64,000 bases of DNA from Pseudomonas sp. MPC6 (lineage in GTDB: Bacteria; Pseudomonadota; Gammaproteobacteria; Pseudomonadales; Pseudomonadaceae). Shown here piece after piece: positions 8,745-19,600 of the stretch. Under the pieces are notes generated by a model. The model did not search any database. It was given only the letters and a program-made list of their open reading frames with translations, and was not told where the DNA came from. Both the position numbers and the translations under genes were made by a program. The DNA is taken from contig NZ_CP034783.1 of assembly GCF_006094435.1 (NCBI RefSeq), positions 4,119,001 to 4,183,000 on the forward strand. The letters run 5' to 3'. Position 1 is the first letter of the stretch, and the number at the start of each line of letters is the position of its first letter.

Positions 8745-9568
8745 TATGGATTCTCAATCTTCATCGCGTTGCCAATCACATTATCCACCCCGAACTCAAC
8801 CATCGCCCACTGCACCACCAAACCTGCAACGAATCCAACGGCTACTACCACAACTAATGGCGCTGCTGGAACCGCAAACAGAGCAGCTGCGCCTGCCAAG
8901 GCGTACCCGGAACCGACGCCTACAGCAGCCGATACGATATTAGTGGACTGGCTGTAAACAGACTTATTATAGAACTCTGTACCCGTAGTTGAACTTGAAT
9001 AATCCAGAAATGCTTGCGGACCTACAGCCAGAGCAGCACCAACAGAATCCCCCCCCATGAACTTCAACATGCCGATAGCGCCATTCGCATGCAGATGTGC
9101 ACGTTGAGTCAATGCCACCTTGGTATTTCCGACAGTGATATGAGCGACAGACGGCCCAACCTCACCAAGTATCTTATAGTGTCGCGCCACAGCAGTTACA
9201 GGAATCTCGAAAAACAACTGACCTTTCTTGGAGATTATTCTAATACTGCCTTTGAACGTTTTACTAGCTGACTGAGCGCCGGGAGCTCCTCGACTATTGG
9301 CCCAAGCATTTAGCTTTGATTTCTGCTCAGCAGTTAGATCTAGTAGATCAGTTACCTTTCTGGCCCTGGCTGCTGCCATAACGCCGCCTGCAGCAGTTGC
9401 AATAGTCCCTGGCAAGTTACCTCCCGAAAACATCAGAGGTCCAATTACTGGAATTTTTGCGGCGGCCTGTTGCAGGGCTTGCAGCGCTTCAACCGATACA
9501 TTAGTGGCGGACTTCAGCTTCTGCAGGAGCTCGCGGAGCAGCAGAGCAGCACTTATGAATTCATCAGG
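8744..9568 (-). pseudogene. 5'-truncated T6SS-type effector with glycine/alanine-rich membrane helices
   Basis: The open frame encodes at least 275 residues and starts with no start codon near 9568, where it abuts a tssF remnant on the other strand. An internal ATG at 9433 would give 229 residues. Segments around the end (SAAVGVGSGYALAGAAALF and a following valine/alanine-rich helix) resemble glycine-zipper transmembrane hairpins. The family is not recognised, and a membrane-acting (pore-forming) toxin is inference. Its coupled partner at 8016-8744 is a candidate immunity protein. The true N-terminus has been lost or moved elsewhere by the rearrangement at about 9570. Confidence 0.6.
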
Positions 9569-9570
9569 GT

Positions 9571-10143
9571 TCGAGCAACGATACGTTGAGCATCCGCCTG
9601 ACCTGCAGCAACCGCGATTTACCTTTGATGCTGCCGTTCGGTGGCGAGCGCGGCGATTTCAATATTCCCGGCAACTCGGTGATCAACGACATCCGCTGCT
9701 TGCGCAAACCCACCGCAACGGCCCGCGTGCCCTTGGGCAACGGGGTGATCTGGCGCCTGATCTCGCACCTGTCGCTCAACCATATGTCCCTGGTGTCCCG
9801 GGGGCGCGACGTGCTGCTGGAGCTGTTGTCGCTCTACAACTACCGCAACGTCTCGGCGATCCGCAAGCAGATCAACGGCATCGTTTCGCTGAGCAGCGAA
9901 CCGGTGGTGGCGCGTATCGGCCACCCGCGCCCGAACTTCGTGCGCGGGGTCGGCATCACCCTCAATTTCGATGAAAGCCAATACACCGGCAGCGGTGTGT
10001 TTTTGTTCGGCATGGTGCTGGACCACTTCTTTGGCCAGTACTGCAGCATGAACAGTTTTACCCAATTAACCCTTCGCACCTTGCAGCGCGAAAAGAGAGT
10101 CGTCCAATGGCCACCACGAACCGGCGATCAACCCCTGGTCTGA
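9571..10143 (+). pseudogene. tssF: C-terminal third of T6SS baseplate protein TssF
   Basis: The 190 residues encoded here carry TssF C-terminal signatures: LTCSNRDLPLMLPFGGERGDF, KPTATARVPLG, WRLISHLSLNH, FDESQYTGSGVFLFG and FFGQYCSMNSFTQL. Full TssF proteins are about 600 residues, so roughly two-thirds is missing. The frame runs into a stop (TGA at 9556) and into the opposite-strand effector just upstream. The end overlaps tssG by 37 bp as in intact loci. TssF forms the baseplate wedge with TssG and TssE, so this copy cannot be functional unless the rest is supplied elsewhere. Confidence 0.88.
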
Positions 10144-11177
10144 TCGACCAGGCACGGGCTGAGCCGCACCGATTCGAGTTTTTCCAATTGGTACGCTTGC
10201 TCCGCCTGCATTACAGCAGAACCGGGCGCATGGACCTGGACACTCGACCGCACGAAGACCCTTTGCGTTTTCGCTCGCAGCTGTCGCTCAACTTCCCCGC
10301 CAGTGAAGTCAGCGACCTGCAGTTCGAGCGTGAGGGCAAGGTGTCCGCGGCCGGTCTGCCGCTGTCCGAAGTGCAGGTCACGTTCATGGGCCTGGTCGGG
10401 CCTTCGGGTGTGCTGCCGCGCCCCTACACCGAGCTGTTGATCGAGCGGCACATCCAGTACCGGGATGACGCGGCCCATGCGTTCCTCGATATTTTCTCGC
10501 ACCGCATGACCACGCTGTTTTACGAGGCCTGGCAGAAATACAAGTTCTACATCGAGTACGAGCGCAACGGCACCTCGGATTTCGATCGCTACCTGCTCAA
10601 CCTGGTGGGCTTCGGGCCGGAGGCGCAGAAGCAGAAATTCGACAGGCAAGGCTCACCGCTGCGGCGCGAATTGTTCAGCTATTTCTCCGGCCTGTTCGCC
10701 CAGAAGCCACGCAATGCGATGAACCTCGAAGCGATGCTGGGTTTCTATTTTTCGCTGCCGTTCAAGGTCAAGCCGTTTGCCGGCCGCTGGCTGAAACTCG
10801 ATGCCGGCCAGTGCACGCAGTTGGGTCGCAAGAACGCCGTGCTCGGGCAAAGCGCCGTGGCCGGCAACCGGGTCTGGGACTATCAATCCTGCGTGCGCAT
10901 CGAGATCGGCCCGCTGGACCTGGTCGACTATCAACGCTTCCAGCCCGGCACCGTGGACTACCAGAAACTGGTGGAACTGGTGCGCTTCTACGTCGGCGCC
11001 GAACTGGACTTCCAGTTGGCGCCCAGGCTCAAGCCCGCAGCCGTCCCCGTGGCCCGCCTCGGTCGCCAGGGCAATGTGTCACTGGGCTGGCTGGGCTGGC
11101 TCAAACGCCCGGGCGTCGACGTGGAACCATCCCGTTGCGCCCTCTTCCACATTCCATTCGATGGGGTCTCCCTGTGA
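10107..11177 (+). CDS. tssG: T6SS baseplate protein TssG (ImpH/VasB)
   Basis: A 356-residue TssG with family hallmarks: an N-terminal RFEFFQLVRLL segment, PLRFRSQLSLNFPASEV, TFMGLVGPSGVLPRPYTELL (near residues 90-110), and a C-terminal LVDYQRFQPGTVDYQKLVELVRFY. It joins TssF and TssE in the baseplate wedge around the VgrG spike. It overlaps the tssF remnant upstream and tssH downstream (GTGA), so tight operon structure is kept. The length is normal and no lesion is seen. Confidence 0.93.
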   Translation: MATTNRRSTPGLIDQARAEPHRFEFFQLVRLLRLHYSRTGRMDLDTRPHEDPLRFRSQLSLNFPASEVSDLQFEREGKVSAAGLPLSEVQVTFMGLVGPSGVLPRPYTELLIERHIQYRDDAAHAFLDIFSHRMTTLFYEAWQKYKFYIEYERNGTSDFDRYLLNLVGFGPEAQKQKFDRQGSPLRRELFSYFSGLFAQKPRNAMNLEAMLGFYFSLPFKVKPFAGRWLKLDAGQCTQLGRKNAVLGQSAVAGNRVWDYQSCVRIEIGPLDLVDYQRFQPGTVDYQKLVELVRFYVGAELDFQLAPRLKPAAVPVARLGRQGNVSLGWLGWLKRPGVDVEPSRCALFHIPFDGVSL

Positions 11178-13777
11178 ACCTGAAGTCCCTGTTTGCCAAG
11201 TTGAACGACACCAGCCGCACCGCCACCGAAAGCGCCGCGGCGCTGTGCCTGTCGGAACAGCACTACGACGTCGAGATCGAGCACCTGTTGTTGCAGTTGC
11301 TGGACAGCCACGACAACGACCTGCCGGCCATCCTGCGTCACTACGACGTGGTGCCCGAGCGCCTGCAGGCGCAGTTGCTGACCGCGCTGGGCACGTTCAA
11401 GAAAGGCAATACCCGCACCCCGGCACTGTCGCCGCACATCACGCGGATGATCGAGCAGGCTTGGGTGCTGGCCTCCATCGAATTCGGCCAGGGGCAGATT
11501 CGCACCGGTTATCTGTTGCAGGCGTTGCTGGATGACAACGAGCTGCGCCGGGTGGTGATCGCCTCCGCCCCCGAGCTGGAAAAAATCAATGCCGACGACC
11601 TGCGGGTCAACCTCGGCGCGCTGGTCGAAGGCAGCGCCGAATCGCAACAGGCCAAGCCCCTGGCCGGTGCGGACGTCACGGCCCGCGGCACGGTCAAAGG
11701 CAACGGCAAGACCCCGGCCCTCGATCAGTACACCATCAACCTGACGCAAAGCGCCCGCGAAGGCCGGATCGATCCGGTGCTCGGCCGCGAGTTCGAGGTG
11801 CGGCAGATGGTCGACATCCTGACCCGTCGTCGCCAGAACAATCCGATCCTGACCGGTGAAGCCGGCGTGGGTAAAACCGCCGTGGTCGAAGGCCTGGCGC
11901 TGCGCATCATCCAGGGTGACGTGCCGTCGGTGCTTAAAGACGTCGCCATCCACACCCTCGACCTGGGCTTGCTGCAGGCCGGTGCCGGGGTCAAGGGCGA
12001 GTTTGAAAACCGCCTCAAGTCGGTCATCGAGGAAACCAAGCGCAGCCTGCACCCGATCATTCTGTTCATCGACGAAGCGCACACCTTGATCGGCTCGGGT
12101 GGCCAGGCCGGGCAGAACGATGCCGCCAACCTGCTCAAGCCGGCCCTGGCCCGGGGCGAACTGCGCACCATCGCCGCGACTACCTGGGCCGAGTACAAGA
12201 AGTACTTCGAGAAAGACGCCGCGTTGGCCCGGCGCTTCCAGGTGGTCAAGGTCGAGGAGCCGGACGAAGACAAGGCGATCCACATGCTGCGCGGCCTGCT
12301 GGGCAAGATGCAGGATCACCACAAGGTCACGGTGATGGACGAAGCGCTGGTGCAGGCCGTGCGCCTGTCCAATCGCTACATCACCGGGCGCCAGTTGCCG
12401 GACAAGGCCGTCAGCGTGCTGGACACCGCCTGCGCCCGTGTCGCCCTGGGCCAATCGGCGCAGCCGGGGCCGCTGGAAGACTGCAAAAAAACCCTCGACA
12501 ACCTCCAGGCAGAAATCGCGGTGCTGCAGCAGGAAGCGGCCAAAGGCAGCGACCATGCCCGGCGCCTGGCCGCCTTGCAGACCGAATTGCAGGCCGGGCA
12601 GCAGACCCGCGAAACCCTGGAACAACAGTGGCAGCGCGAGCTGGAACTGGTGGAAAAGCTCGGCGCGCTCAGCCATCCGGACAACCAGGCGCCCGATGTG
12701 CGCGAGATTGCCGCCGTACGTGCCGAACTGGCCAGCGTCCAGGGCGAACAACCGCTGGTGCACGCCCTGGTGGATGGCGGCACCATCGGTGAAGTGATCT
12801 CCGGCTGGACCGGCATCCCCCTGGGCAAGATGCTGCGCGACGAGATCGACACCGTCCAGCGCCTGCCCGCCCTGTTGGGTGAACGCGTGCTCGGACAGGA
12901 CCACGCACTGCAGGAAATCGGCAAGCGCATCAAGGTGTCCCGCGCGCGCATGGAAGACCCGAACAAACCGATCGGCGTGTTCCTGCTGCTCGGCCCGAGT
13001 GGCGTCGGCAAGACCGAAACCGCCCTGGCCCTGGCCGACACCCTGTACGGCGGCGAGCGTAACCTGATCACCATCAATATGTCCGAGTACCAGGAAGCCC
13101 ATACGGTATCGAGCCTCAAGGGCTCGCCACCGGGTTACGTCGGCTACGGCGAAGGCGGCGTGCTGACCGAAGCCGTGCGGCGCAAACCGTATAGCGTGGT
13201 GCTGCTGGATGAAGTGGAAAAAGCCCACCCGGATGTGCTCGAACTGTTCTTCCAGGTATTCGATAAAGGCGTGCTGGATGACGGCGAAGGCCGCGAGATC
13301 AACTTCCGCAACACCGTGATCATTCTCACGTCCAACACCGGCACCGAGCACATCATGCAGGCGTGCCTGAATGCCGGGCAGCAGCCGACGCCGGATGAAA
13401 TCGTCGAAGGCTTGCGCGAGGAGTTGAACCAGGTGTTCAAGCCGGCGTTCCTCGGCCGCCTGACCGTCGTCCCCTACTACCCGGTCAAGGACGCGATCCT
13501 GGAGCGCATCGTCGCGCTCAAGCTCGAGCGCATCCGCCAGCGCTTCGAGCGTAACCATCAAGCCGCACTGAGCTACGACGCCGCGCTGGTCAAGGCCATT
13601 GCCGCACGCTGCACCGAAGTCGACAGCGGCGCGCGCAACATCGACAACATTCTGTCCAAGACCCTGATGCCGGAACTGGCCCAGCAGGTGCTGGAGCGAA
13701 TGGCACAGGACACACCGATTCAGAGTTTGCACATCGAGATGGACAGCGACGGCGATTTCGCCTGTCGCCTGAGCTGA
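11174..13777 (+). CDS. tssH: T6SS sheath-disassembly AAA+ ATPase TssH (ClpV)
   Basis: An 867-residue ClpB/ClpV-type unfoldase that recycles contracted TssB-TssC sheath. The order is a Clp_N domain (first ~150 residues), AAA module 1 with Walker A GEAGVGKT (about 228-235) and FIDEAHTL, a coiled-coil middle region (about 430-510), AAA module 2 with GPSGVGKT (about 607-614) and LLDEVEKAHP, and the ClpB small domain. The GTG at 11174 overlaps the tssG stop and starts the MNLKSLFAKLN family N-terminus; a longer upstream reading frame is spurious. Its sheath substrates TssB and TssC are not encoded in the window. Confidence 0.95.
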   Translation: MNLKSLFAKLNDTSRTATESAAALCLSEQHYDVEIEHLLLQLLDSHDNDLPAILRHYDVVPERLQAQLLTALGTFKKGNTRTPALSPHITRMIEQAWVLASIEFGQGQIRTGYLLQALLDDNELRRVVIASAPELEKINADDLRVNLGALVEGSAESQQAKPLAGADVTARGTVKGNGKTPALDQYTINLTQSAREGRIDPVLGREFEVRQMVDILTRRRQNNPILTGEAGVGKTAVVEGLALRIIQGDVPSVLKDVAIHTLDLGLLQAGAGVKGEFENRLKSVIEETKRSLHPIILFIDEAHTLIGSGGQAGQNDAANLLKPALARGELRTIAATTWAEYKKYFEKDAALARRFQVVKVEEPDEDKAIHMLRGLLGKMQDHHKVTVMDEALVQAVRLSNRYITGRQLPDKAVSVLDTACARVALGQSAQPGPLEDCKKTLDNLQAEIAVLQQEAAKGSDHARRLAALQTELQAGQQTRETLEQQWQRELELVEKLGALSHPDNQAPDVREIAAVRAELASVQGEQPLVHALVDGGTIGEVISGWTGIPLGKMLRDEIDTVQRLPALLGERVLGQDHALQEIGKRIKVSRARMEDPNKPIGVFLLLGPSGVGKTETALALADTLYGGERNLITINMSEYQEAHTVSSLKGSPPGYVGYGEGGVLTEAVRRKPYSVVLLDEVEKAHPDVLELFFQVFDKGVLDDGEGREINFRNTVIILTSNTGTEHIMQACLNAGQQPTPDEIVEGLREELNQVFKPAFLGRLTVVPYYPVKDAILERIVALKLERIRQRFERNHQAALSYDAALVKAIAARCTEVDSGARNIDNILSKTLMPELAQQVLERMAQDTPIQSLHIEMDSDGDFACRLS

Positions 13778-13800
13778 TCGAGCACTTACAGGTAACCGTG

Positions 13801-14580
13801 ATGGATAACAGACAGACAGGGAAGCGTGCAGCGCAGCCAGCATTGGCAAAGTGCCTGGTCGCGGTGGCAATGATGATGGCACTGACCGCCTGTGGCGTCA
13901 CCGACCGTGTCGGCAAGCGGGTCGACGATACCTGGGCCGGCGACATGCTGTTCGACGACAACGAGAAGGTCATCCTGACCTCCGACGGCGGCAATCAGCT
14001 CAATCCCGACGAGTCCGGCAAACCGCTGTCGGTGGTGATTCGCGTGTACCAGCTGACTTCGCTGGAGCGCTTTTCCTCGATCGACGCCGACACCCTGTGG
14101 GACGACCCGCAAAAGGCCCTGGGCAACACGCTGCTGGAAAACCGCGAAATCACCCTGCTGCCGGGCATGGGACAAGTCGACAAGTGGCCTTTGAACAAGG
14201 CCGCGGGCTATGTCGGGGTCGCCGCTTTTTTCCGCTCGGAAGAAAACAGCCGCTGGAAGGTCGCCTTTGACGCCGAATCGCTGCGCAAGGAAGGCATCTG
14301 GTTTTCCTCCGATGGCCTGCGGGTGCTGGTGGACAACAACACCGTCTCCGCCATGGGCGGCGTCGACGTACTGAACAAACCCAAGACCGAAGCGCAGCTC
14401 GCCAAGGCGTCTGCGCCGCTTTCACAGGCTACCGCCCAGGCCGACCAGCCAACTGAAGGCAGCCTCACCCAGCGCGTCCAGGACGCGGTCGTGCAACAGG
14501 CCGAAGACACGGCCACCAGCTCCGCGCAACAGGCGACGGAGTCGAAATTAAACTCTTTACTGGAAGGCGTTCATGAGTAA
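13801..14580 (+). CDS. tssJ: T6SS outer-membrane lipoprotein TssJ
   Basis: A 259-residue lipoprotein. A basic N-terminus and hydrophobic stretch lead to the lipobox LTAC (Cys about 31). The TssJ beta-sandwich follows, with PLSVVIRVYQLTSLERF, a DTLWDDPQKALG segment and LLPGMGQVDKW. TssJ anchors TssM at the outer membrane. The C-terminal ~75 residues are a low-complexity Gln/Ala-rich extension beyond the usual length. I prefer the ATG at 13801 over the GTG at 13798 because AGG lies 8 bp ahead. The stop overlaps tssK. Confidence 0.9.
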   Translation: MDNRQTGKRAAQPALAKCLVAVAMMMALTACGVTDRVGKRVDDTWAGDMLFDDNEKVILTSDGGNQLNPDESGKPLSVVIRVYQLTSLERFSSIDADTLWDDPQKALGNTLLENREITLLPGMGQVDKWPLNKAAGYVGVAAFFRSEENSRWKVAFDAESLRKEGIWFSSDGLRVLVDNNTVSAMGGVDVLNKPKTEAQLAKASAPLSQATAQADQPTEGSLTQRVQDAVVQQAEDTATSSAQQATESKLNSLLEGVHE

Positions 14581-15916
14581 GCAAAGCCGGGTGATGTGGT
14601 CGGAAGGCATGTTCCTTTTGCCACAACATTTCCAATACCAGGATGAGTTCCACCAGCATCAGCTGGCGGAATCGACGCTGCGCAGCACGCCCTTCCATTG
14701 GGGCGTGCAGATGCTGCAGGTCGATGAAGAAGCCCTCGCCACCGGCTCCTTGCAGCTCAAACGGCTGAAACTGGTGTTTCCCGACGGCAGCTTGTATGAC
14801 GCGCCGCAGCATGACCCGCTGCCGGCGGCCCGTGACTTGAAAGACTTGCTCAAGAGCAACGACCTGAAGGTCTACGCCGCGCTGAAACTGCCTGAGCCCT
14901 TCGGCATGAATTATGTCGAAGACGGCCAGGAACAAAAAAGCGCACGGCGTTTTCGCAAGCAGTTCGACACCTTGCCGGACCTCAACGAAGGCGACCTCGA
15001 GAACGAAATCACCAGCCTGCGCCTGAACGTGGTGATGCTGATCGACGGCGACAACCTGGATGGCTACAGCTGGTGCCCGATCGCCCGGCTGTCGCGCAAT
15101 AACATCGGGGGGTTCAACCTCGACGCGCACTTCGTGCACCCGACCCTGCATGTCGGCACCCACGAAACCCTGATCGGGCTTGGCAAACGCTTGCTCGGTG
15201 CCTTGCAATCCAAGAGCAAGGCGCTGTCGGGCCGTCGTCGCGAACGCGCGGACCAGATTACCGAATTCGGCTCCAGCGATGTGACCCTGTTCTGGCTGTT
15301 GAACACGGTGAACCGGGCACACCCGGGCCTGGCGCACCTGCTTGCCCACCCGCGCCTGCACCCCGAGCGCCTGTATCTGTTTCTGGCGGAGCTCGCGGGC
15401 GGCCTGCTGACGTTTTCCCTGGACACCCAGCTCAACGACATCCCCGAGTATGACCATCACGACCCGGCGGCCTCGCTGGTCAAGCTCGACGAGATGATTC
15501 GGGTGCTGCTCGACAACGTGGTGCCTAACCAGTGCGTGGTGATCAACCTGACCCAGACCAAGCCGTCGTACTGGCAGGGACAGTTGCTCGACCCGCGCCT
15601 GGCCGAGGCCGATTTCTATATTTCCGTGCACGCCGACATGCCGGGTTCCAGCCTGCTGGAACTGGTGCCGCGCGCGTTCAAGGTCGGTTCGCCCGAAGAC
15701 ATTGAAGTGGTGGTCAACAGCGCCATGCCCGGGGTCACGCTCAATCACGCGAGCCGCTTGCCCAATGCGATTCCGGTGCGCCTGGACAATCACTACTTCT
15801 CCATCGAGCCCCATGGCCGGGTGTACGAACGCATGATGAGTGCCCAGGCCATCTCGTTCTACGCGCCCAGCGCCTTTACCAATCTCAAGCTTGAACTGAT
15901 GGCGGTACTCAAATGA
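14573..15916 (+). CDS. tssK: T6SS baseplate-membrane complex linker TssK
   Basis: A 447-residue TssK. The N-terminus contains the family signature VMWSEGMFLLPQHFQYQD at residues about 7-24, followed by RSTPFHWGVQ. The C-terminus has the conserved VPRAFKVGSPEDIE and LPNAIPVRLDNHYFSIE segments. TssK trimers connect the TssFG wedge to the TssL-TssM membrane complex. It overlaps tssJ by 8 bp and tssL by 4 bp (ATGA). It appears intact. Confidence 0.95.
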   Translation: MSKQSRVMWSEGMFLLPQHFQYQDEFHQHQLAESTLRSTPFHWGVQMLQVDEEALATGSLQLKRLKLVFPDGSLYDAPQHDPLPAARDLKDLLKSNDLKVYAALKLPEPFGMNYVEDGQEQKSARRFRKQFDTLPDLNEGDLENEITSLRLNVVMLIDGDNLDGYSWCPIARLSRNNIGGFNLDAHFVHPTLHVGTHETLIGLGKRLLGALQSKSKALSGRRRERADQITEFGSSDVTLFWLLNTVNRAHPGLAHLLAHPRLHPERLYLFLAELAGGLLTFSLDTQLNDIPEYDHHDPAASLVKLDEMIRVLLDNVVPNQCVVINLTQTKPSYWQGQLLDPRLAEADFYISVHADMPGSSLLELVPRAFKVGSPEDIEVVVNSAMPGVTLNHASRLPNAIPVRLDNHYFSIEPHGRVYERMMSAQAISFYAPSAFTNLKLELMAVLK

Positions 15917-16641
15917 CTGAAGCCGTAATGCAAGGCGCCGTGGCGACCGCCAGCGAAAAACCGCTGATGAAAGACCTGGTGCAAGACTTCATCAGCATGG
16001 CGCTGATCGTGCGCAAAGGCCGGCAAGTGACCTCGGTCAGCGCTTTCGAGGCGAGCATCGATGCCTTCTTTTCGACCCTGGAACGCGAAGCCCGCAGCGC
16101 CAACTACAGCGTCGAACAAGTGAAGGACACGCAATACGCCCTGTGTGCGTTCCTCGACGAAAGCGTGTTGCGCTCCGGCGTCCCGGGGGCTGTCGATAAC
16201 CCGTTGCGCAGTCACTTCGAACTGCAGCCGTTGCAGTTCCGCTATTTCGGCGTGCACCTGGCCGGCGAAGGCTTCTTCGAGAAAATCGATTCGTTGCGCA
16301 GCGACGTCAAGCAGAACCTGGACGTGCTCGAGGTGTACCACCTGTGCCTGGCGCTGGGTTTCGAAGGCAAGTTCAGCCTCGGCCAGAAAGACCAGTTGCG
16401 CTACCTGGCCAACACCCTGGGCCAGGACATCGCGCGTTACCGCAAGACGCCCAAGGCGCTGTCGCCCGATTGGGCCCTGCCCGACCAGGTCTCGCAGATG
16501 CTGCGCCATGAAGTGCCCGTCTGGCTCTACCTGGCGCTGATTGCGCTGGTCTGCGTGGGGGTTTACCTGACGCTGGACTGGCTGTTGGCCAAGGACGTCG
16601 CCGCGTTGTCCGAACAAATCAGCCAGCTGTTCAGTGCCTGA
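15913..16641 (+). CDS. tssL: T6SS inner-membrane protein TssL (DotU/IcmH type, no OmpA domain)
   Basis: A 242-residue DotU-family protein. A cytoplasmic helical domain carries YALCAFLDESVL, FEKIDSLRSD and EVYHLCLALGFEGKF, and a single C-terminal transmembrane helix (about 208-228, VPVWLYLALIALVCVGVYL) follows. It ends soon after the helix, so it has no peptidoglycan-binding OmpA domain. That domain is instead found on the second TssM-like protein at 21511-24006. It forms the envelope complex with TssM and TssJ. Confidence 0.94.
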   Translation: MTEAVMQGAVATASEKPLMKDLVQDFISMALIVRKGRQVTSVSAFEASIDAFFSTLEREARSANYSVEQVKDTQYALCAFLDESVLRSGVPGAVDNPLRSHFELQPLQFRYFGVHLAGEGFFEKIDSLRSDVKQNLDVLEVYHLCLALGFEGKFSLGQKDQLRYLANTLGQDIARYRKTPKALSPDWALPDQVSQMLRHEVPVWLYLALIALVCVGVYLTLDWLLAKDVAALSEQISQLFSA

Positions 16642-16671
16642 GCACAGGTCAGGTAATCGAGTCAGGAAGAC

Positions 16672-19600
16672 ATGAAGACATTATTGCGTTTGTTGAAAAG
16701 TTTTTGGTTGGTCATCCCCGTGTTGTGGCTGGCAAGCCTGGCGGTGTGCTGGTTCGTCGCGCCGCACGTCAGCTGGTTGCGCGGCTATGCGCTGGAGGCG
16801 ATGGCGATCATCAGCGCCTTCTATTTGCTGATCATTGTGCTGCGTCAGTACAAGCGGATCCGTGCGGAACACAACCTTGAGCATCTGGTGCAGATCGAAG
16901 TCGATCGATCGCTCAAGTCCACCGGTGAGTTCCGCGACCAGCAAGTGCTGAGCGAACGCCTCAAGCACGCCATCGCGATGCTGCGCACCGATCGCTCGGC
17001 CGGTGGCGGTGGCTCGTCGGCGCTGTATGACCTGCCGTGGTACCTGGTCATCGGCATGTCCGGCGCCGGCAAGACGTCGTTGCTGACCCGTTCCGGCCTG
17101 TCCGCGAGCATCGCCAACAGCGCCAATGACACCCAGAGCGGCACTCAACACTGCGACTGGTACTTCAGCCCCGAGGCCGTGATGATCGACACGGCCGGCC
17201 GTTACCTGCGCGACGACCAGTCCGCCAGCGAATTCGCCGCGTTCCTGCGGATGCTGAAAAAACAACGCAACAAGGCGGCAGTCAATGGCCTGGTGCTGGT
17301 GGTCAGCCTGCCCGAGTTGCTGGCGGCCAGCGCAGCCGAGCGCCACGAACTCGCCGCGCAACTGGTGTCGCGCATCGAGGAATACACCGACTGCCTGGAC
17401 GCCAACCCGCCGATCTACCTGATGCTGAGCAAGACCGACCAACTGCCGGGCTTCAGCCAGGCATTCGAAGGCCTGGACCTCAATGAACGCCAGCAACCGC
17501 TGGGCATGACCTTCGGCCTGTCGGAAATCCGCAACCAGGGTCTGCGCCCGGTGCTGGATGCCAAGCTGGCCAACCTGCACAGTCATATCCGCCGGCATGT
17601 CGACGCACAGATGATTGCGTTGGGGGCGGATGCCAACAGCGCGCTGCTGAACTTCCCGAACTACTTTTCCGAACTGTCGGTGGTGCTGGAACAGTTCCTC
17701 CAGCACTTCGCCCACACCGGGCAGGCAGGAACGCCGCTGTTGTTGCGCGGCCTGTATTTCACCAGCGCCCTGCAGACCGATCAGCAGCTGAGCCAGGTCT
17801 ATGAAGATGACCTCGCCGAGTCGTTCGCGCTGCAGCCACAACCCGAGCACGCGCCGCACGCGTCCGGCAGCGGCAAGAAAACCAGCGATCGCAGCTATTT
17901 CATTACCGATACCTTCCGCCGGGTGATTTTCCCGGACCGCGACCTGACGCTCTATCAGTCGCGTTTCGGCCAAAACAAATCCTTCAGCCCCGCCGTGCTG
18001 GGTGTGGCGGTGCTGGCCGGGCTGGTGTTCATTGGCTGGCAAACCCTGTCATTCCAGAACAACCGCCAGTGGCTGGACGCGTTGCGCGAGCAACTGACCG
18101 CGCTGCAGCAATCACCGGACCGCGCCCAGTTGCTCGCTTCGGGCCAGGGCCTGGAATTGCTGCGCGATCAACTCGCCGCCATCGAAAAATACCGTGCCCA
18201 AGGCGTGCCGCTGCAACTCGGCGCCGGCCTTTATCGGGGTGAGGACATCTACCTCCTCGCCCAGAATGCCTATTTGCAGCAACTGCGCACCCAGGCGCTG
18301 GAACCGGTGGCCCTGCACCTGCAATTGCAGATGCGCGCGTTCAACGAATTCGCCAAAACCATGGACCCGCAGAACAACTTTGCGCCCGCGTCCGCCAAGG
18401 CCGGTAGCCCCTCCGCCAAGGCCCGTGCCCAAGGGCTGAAATTGCCGACCCGCTTGAGCAGCGTGCCGCGCAGCGCCGGTGATGTCAGCAACCGTTTGAG
18501 CGGTGCCGCCAAGGGTGCCGCCAGCAATGCTCGCGCAGAGGCCATGACCGCGCTGCGCAATCCGGCCACGGCGAGCGACGCTGCCGATCTGTCGGCGACC
18601 ACCGGTGGGCTCTCGTTGTCCGAGGAAATGCTGGGCCGGCTGGACGAGCGCCAGGTCGAGTCCATCATCGAATCCTATAACGCGCTGAAGCTGTACCTGA
18701 TGCTGACCCAGCCCGATGCGCATCCCGAGCCGGAATTCGTCGGGGCGGCGTTGCCGGTGGCCTGGGCCAGTACCGCCAGTGCCGACAAACCGGTCAGCGC
18801 TGACGTCATAGCGGACAACTCGCCGGTCTACGTGCAACTGCTCAAGAACGGCCAGGCGCCGTCTTTGCCTCGCAACGAGCAGTTGATCAGCGAAACCCGC
18901 AATAGCCTGAAGTCATTCATGATTTCCAGCTCGCTGGTGGATCGCGAATATTTGCGCCTGCAATTGGAGTCCAGCCGCCAGTTTCCGGCCCTGGGCCTGA
19001 GCGATCTGGTGCCGTTGCCGGGGCGTCAGCTGTTGTACGGCACCGAAGCGGTGCCGGCGATTTTCACCCGCCAGGGCTGGGAGCAGTTCGTCAAACCTGA
19101 GCTGATCAAGCTGGTGTCGGGCAACCTGCGCAACGAATCGGACTGGGTGCTCGACGGCGAAGGCGGCGACAGCCTGGTGCAGAAAGCCAACTTCATCCGT
19201 GAGTTCATGACCCGCTACAAGCGCGACTACACCCAGGCCTGGTATGGCTTCATCGACAGTGTCGGCGTGCGCCATTTCACCGACATGGCCAACGCGACCC
19301 AACAACTGTCGCTGCTCAGCGACGTGCAGAACTCGCCGGTGAAAAACCTGCTGGCGGCGGTCAACGACAACACCCAATGGGATGTACCTGCACCCCGTGA
19401 AACACTGCAACCGGGGATCAAGCGCGATGACGGGTTCTGGGGCAAGGTCACCGGTATCTTCGATGGCCAGGACACCTCGGCTAACGCGCTGATTTCGCCG
19501 CTGCCCGCCGTGGATGACGGCAGCCTGGCCAAGCGCTTCGAGCCGGTGTCTCGAGTGTTCGCGGTGCAGAACGCCGAGGGTGCCGACAGCACCATCATGG

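Noticed and set aside
10988..13882. A 964-codon minus-strand open frame opposite tssH
   Set aside because: GC-rich antisense shadow of ClpV; the plus frame carries all AAA+ motifs.
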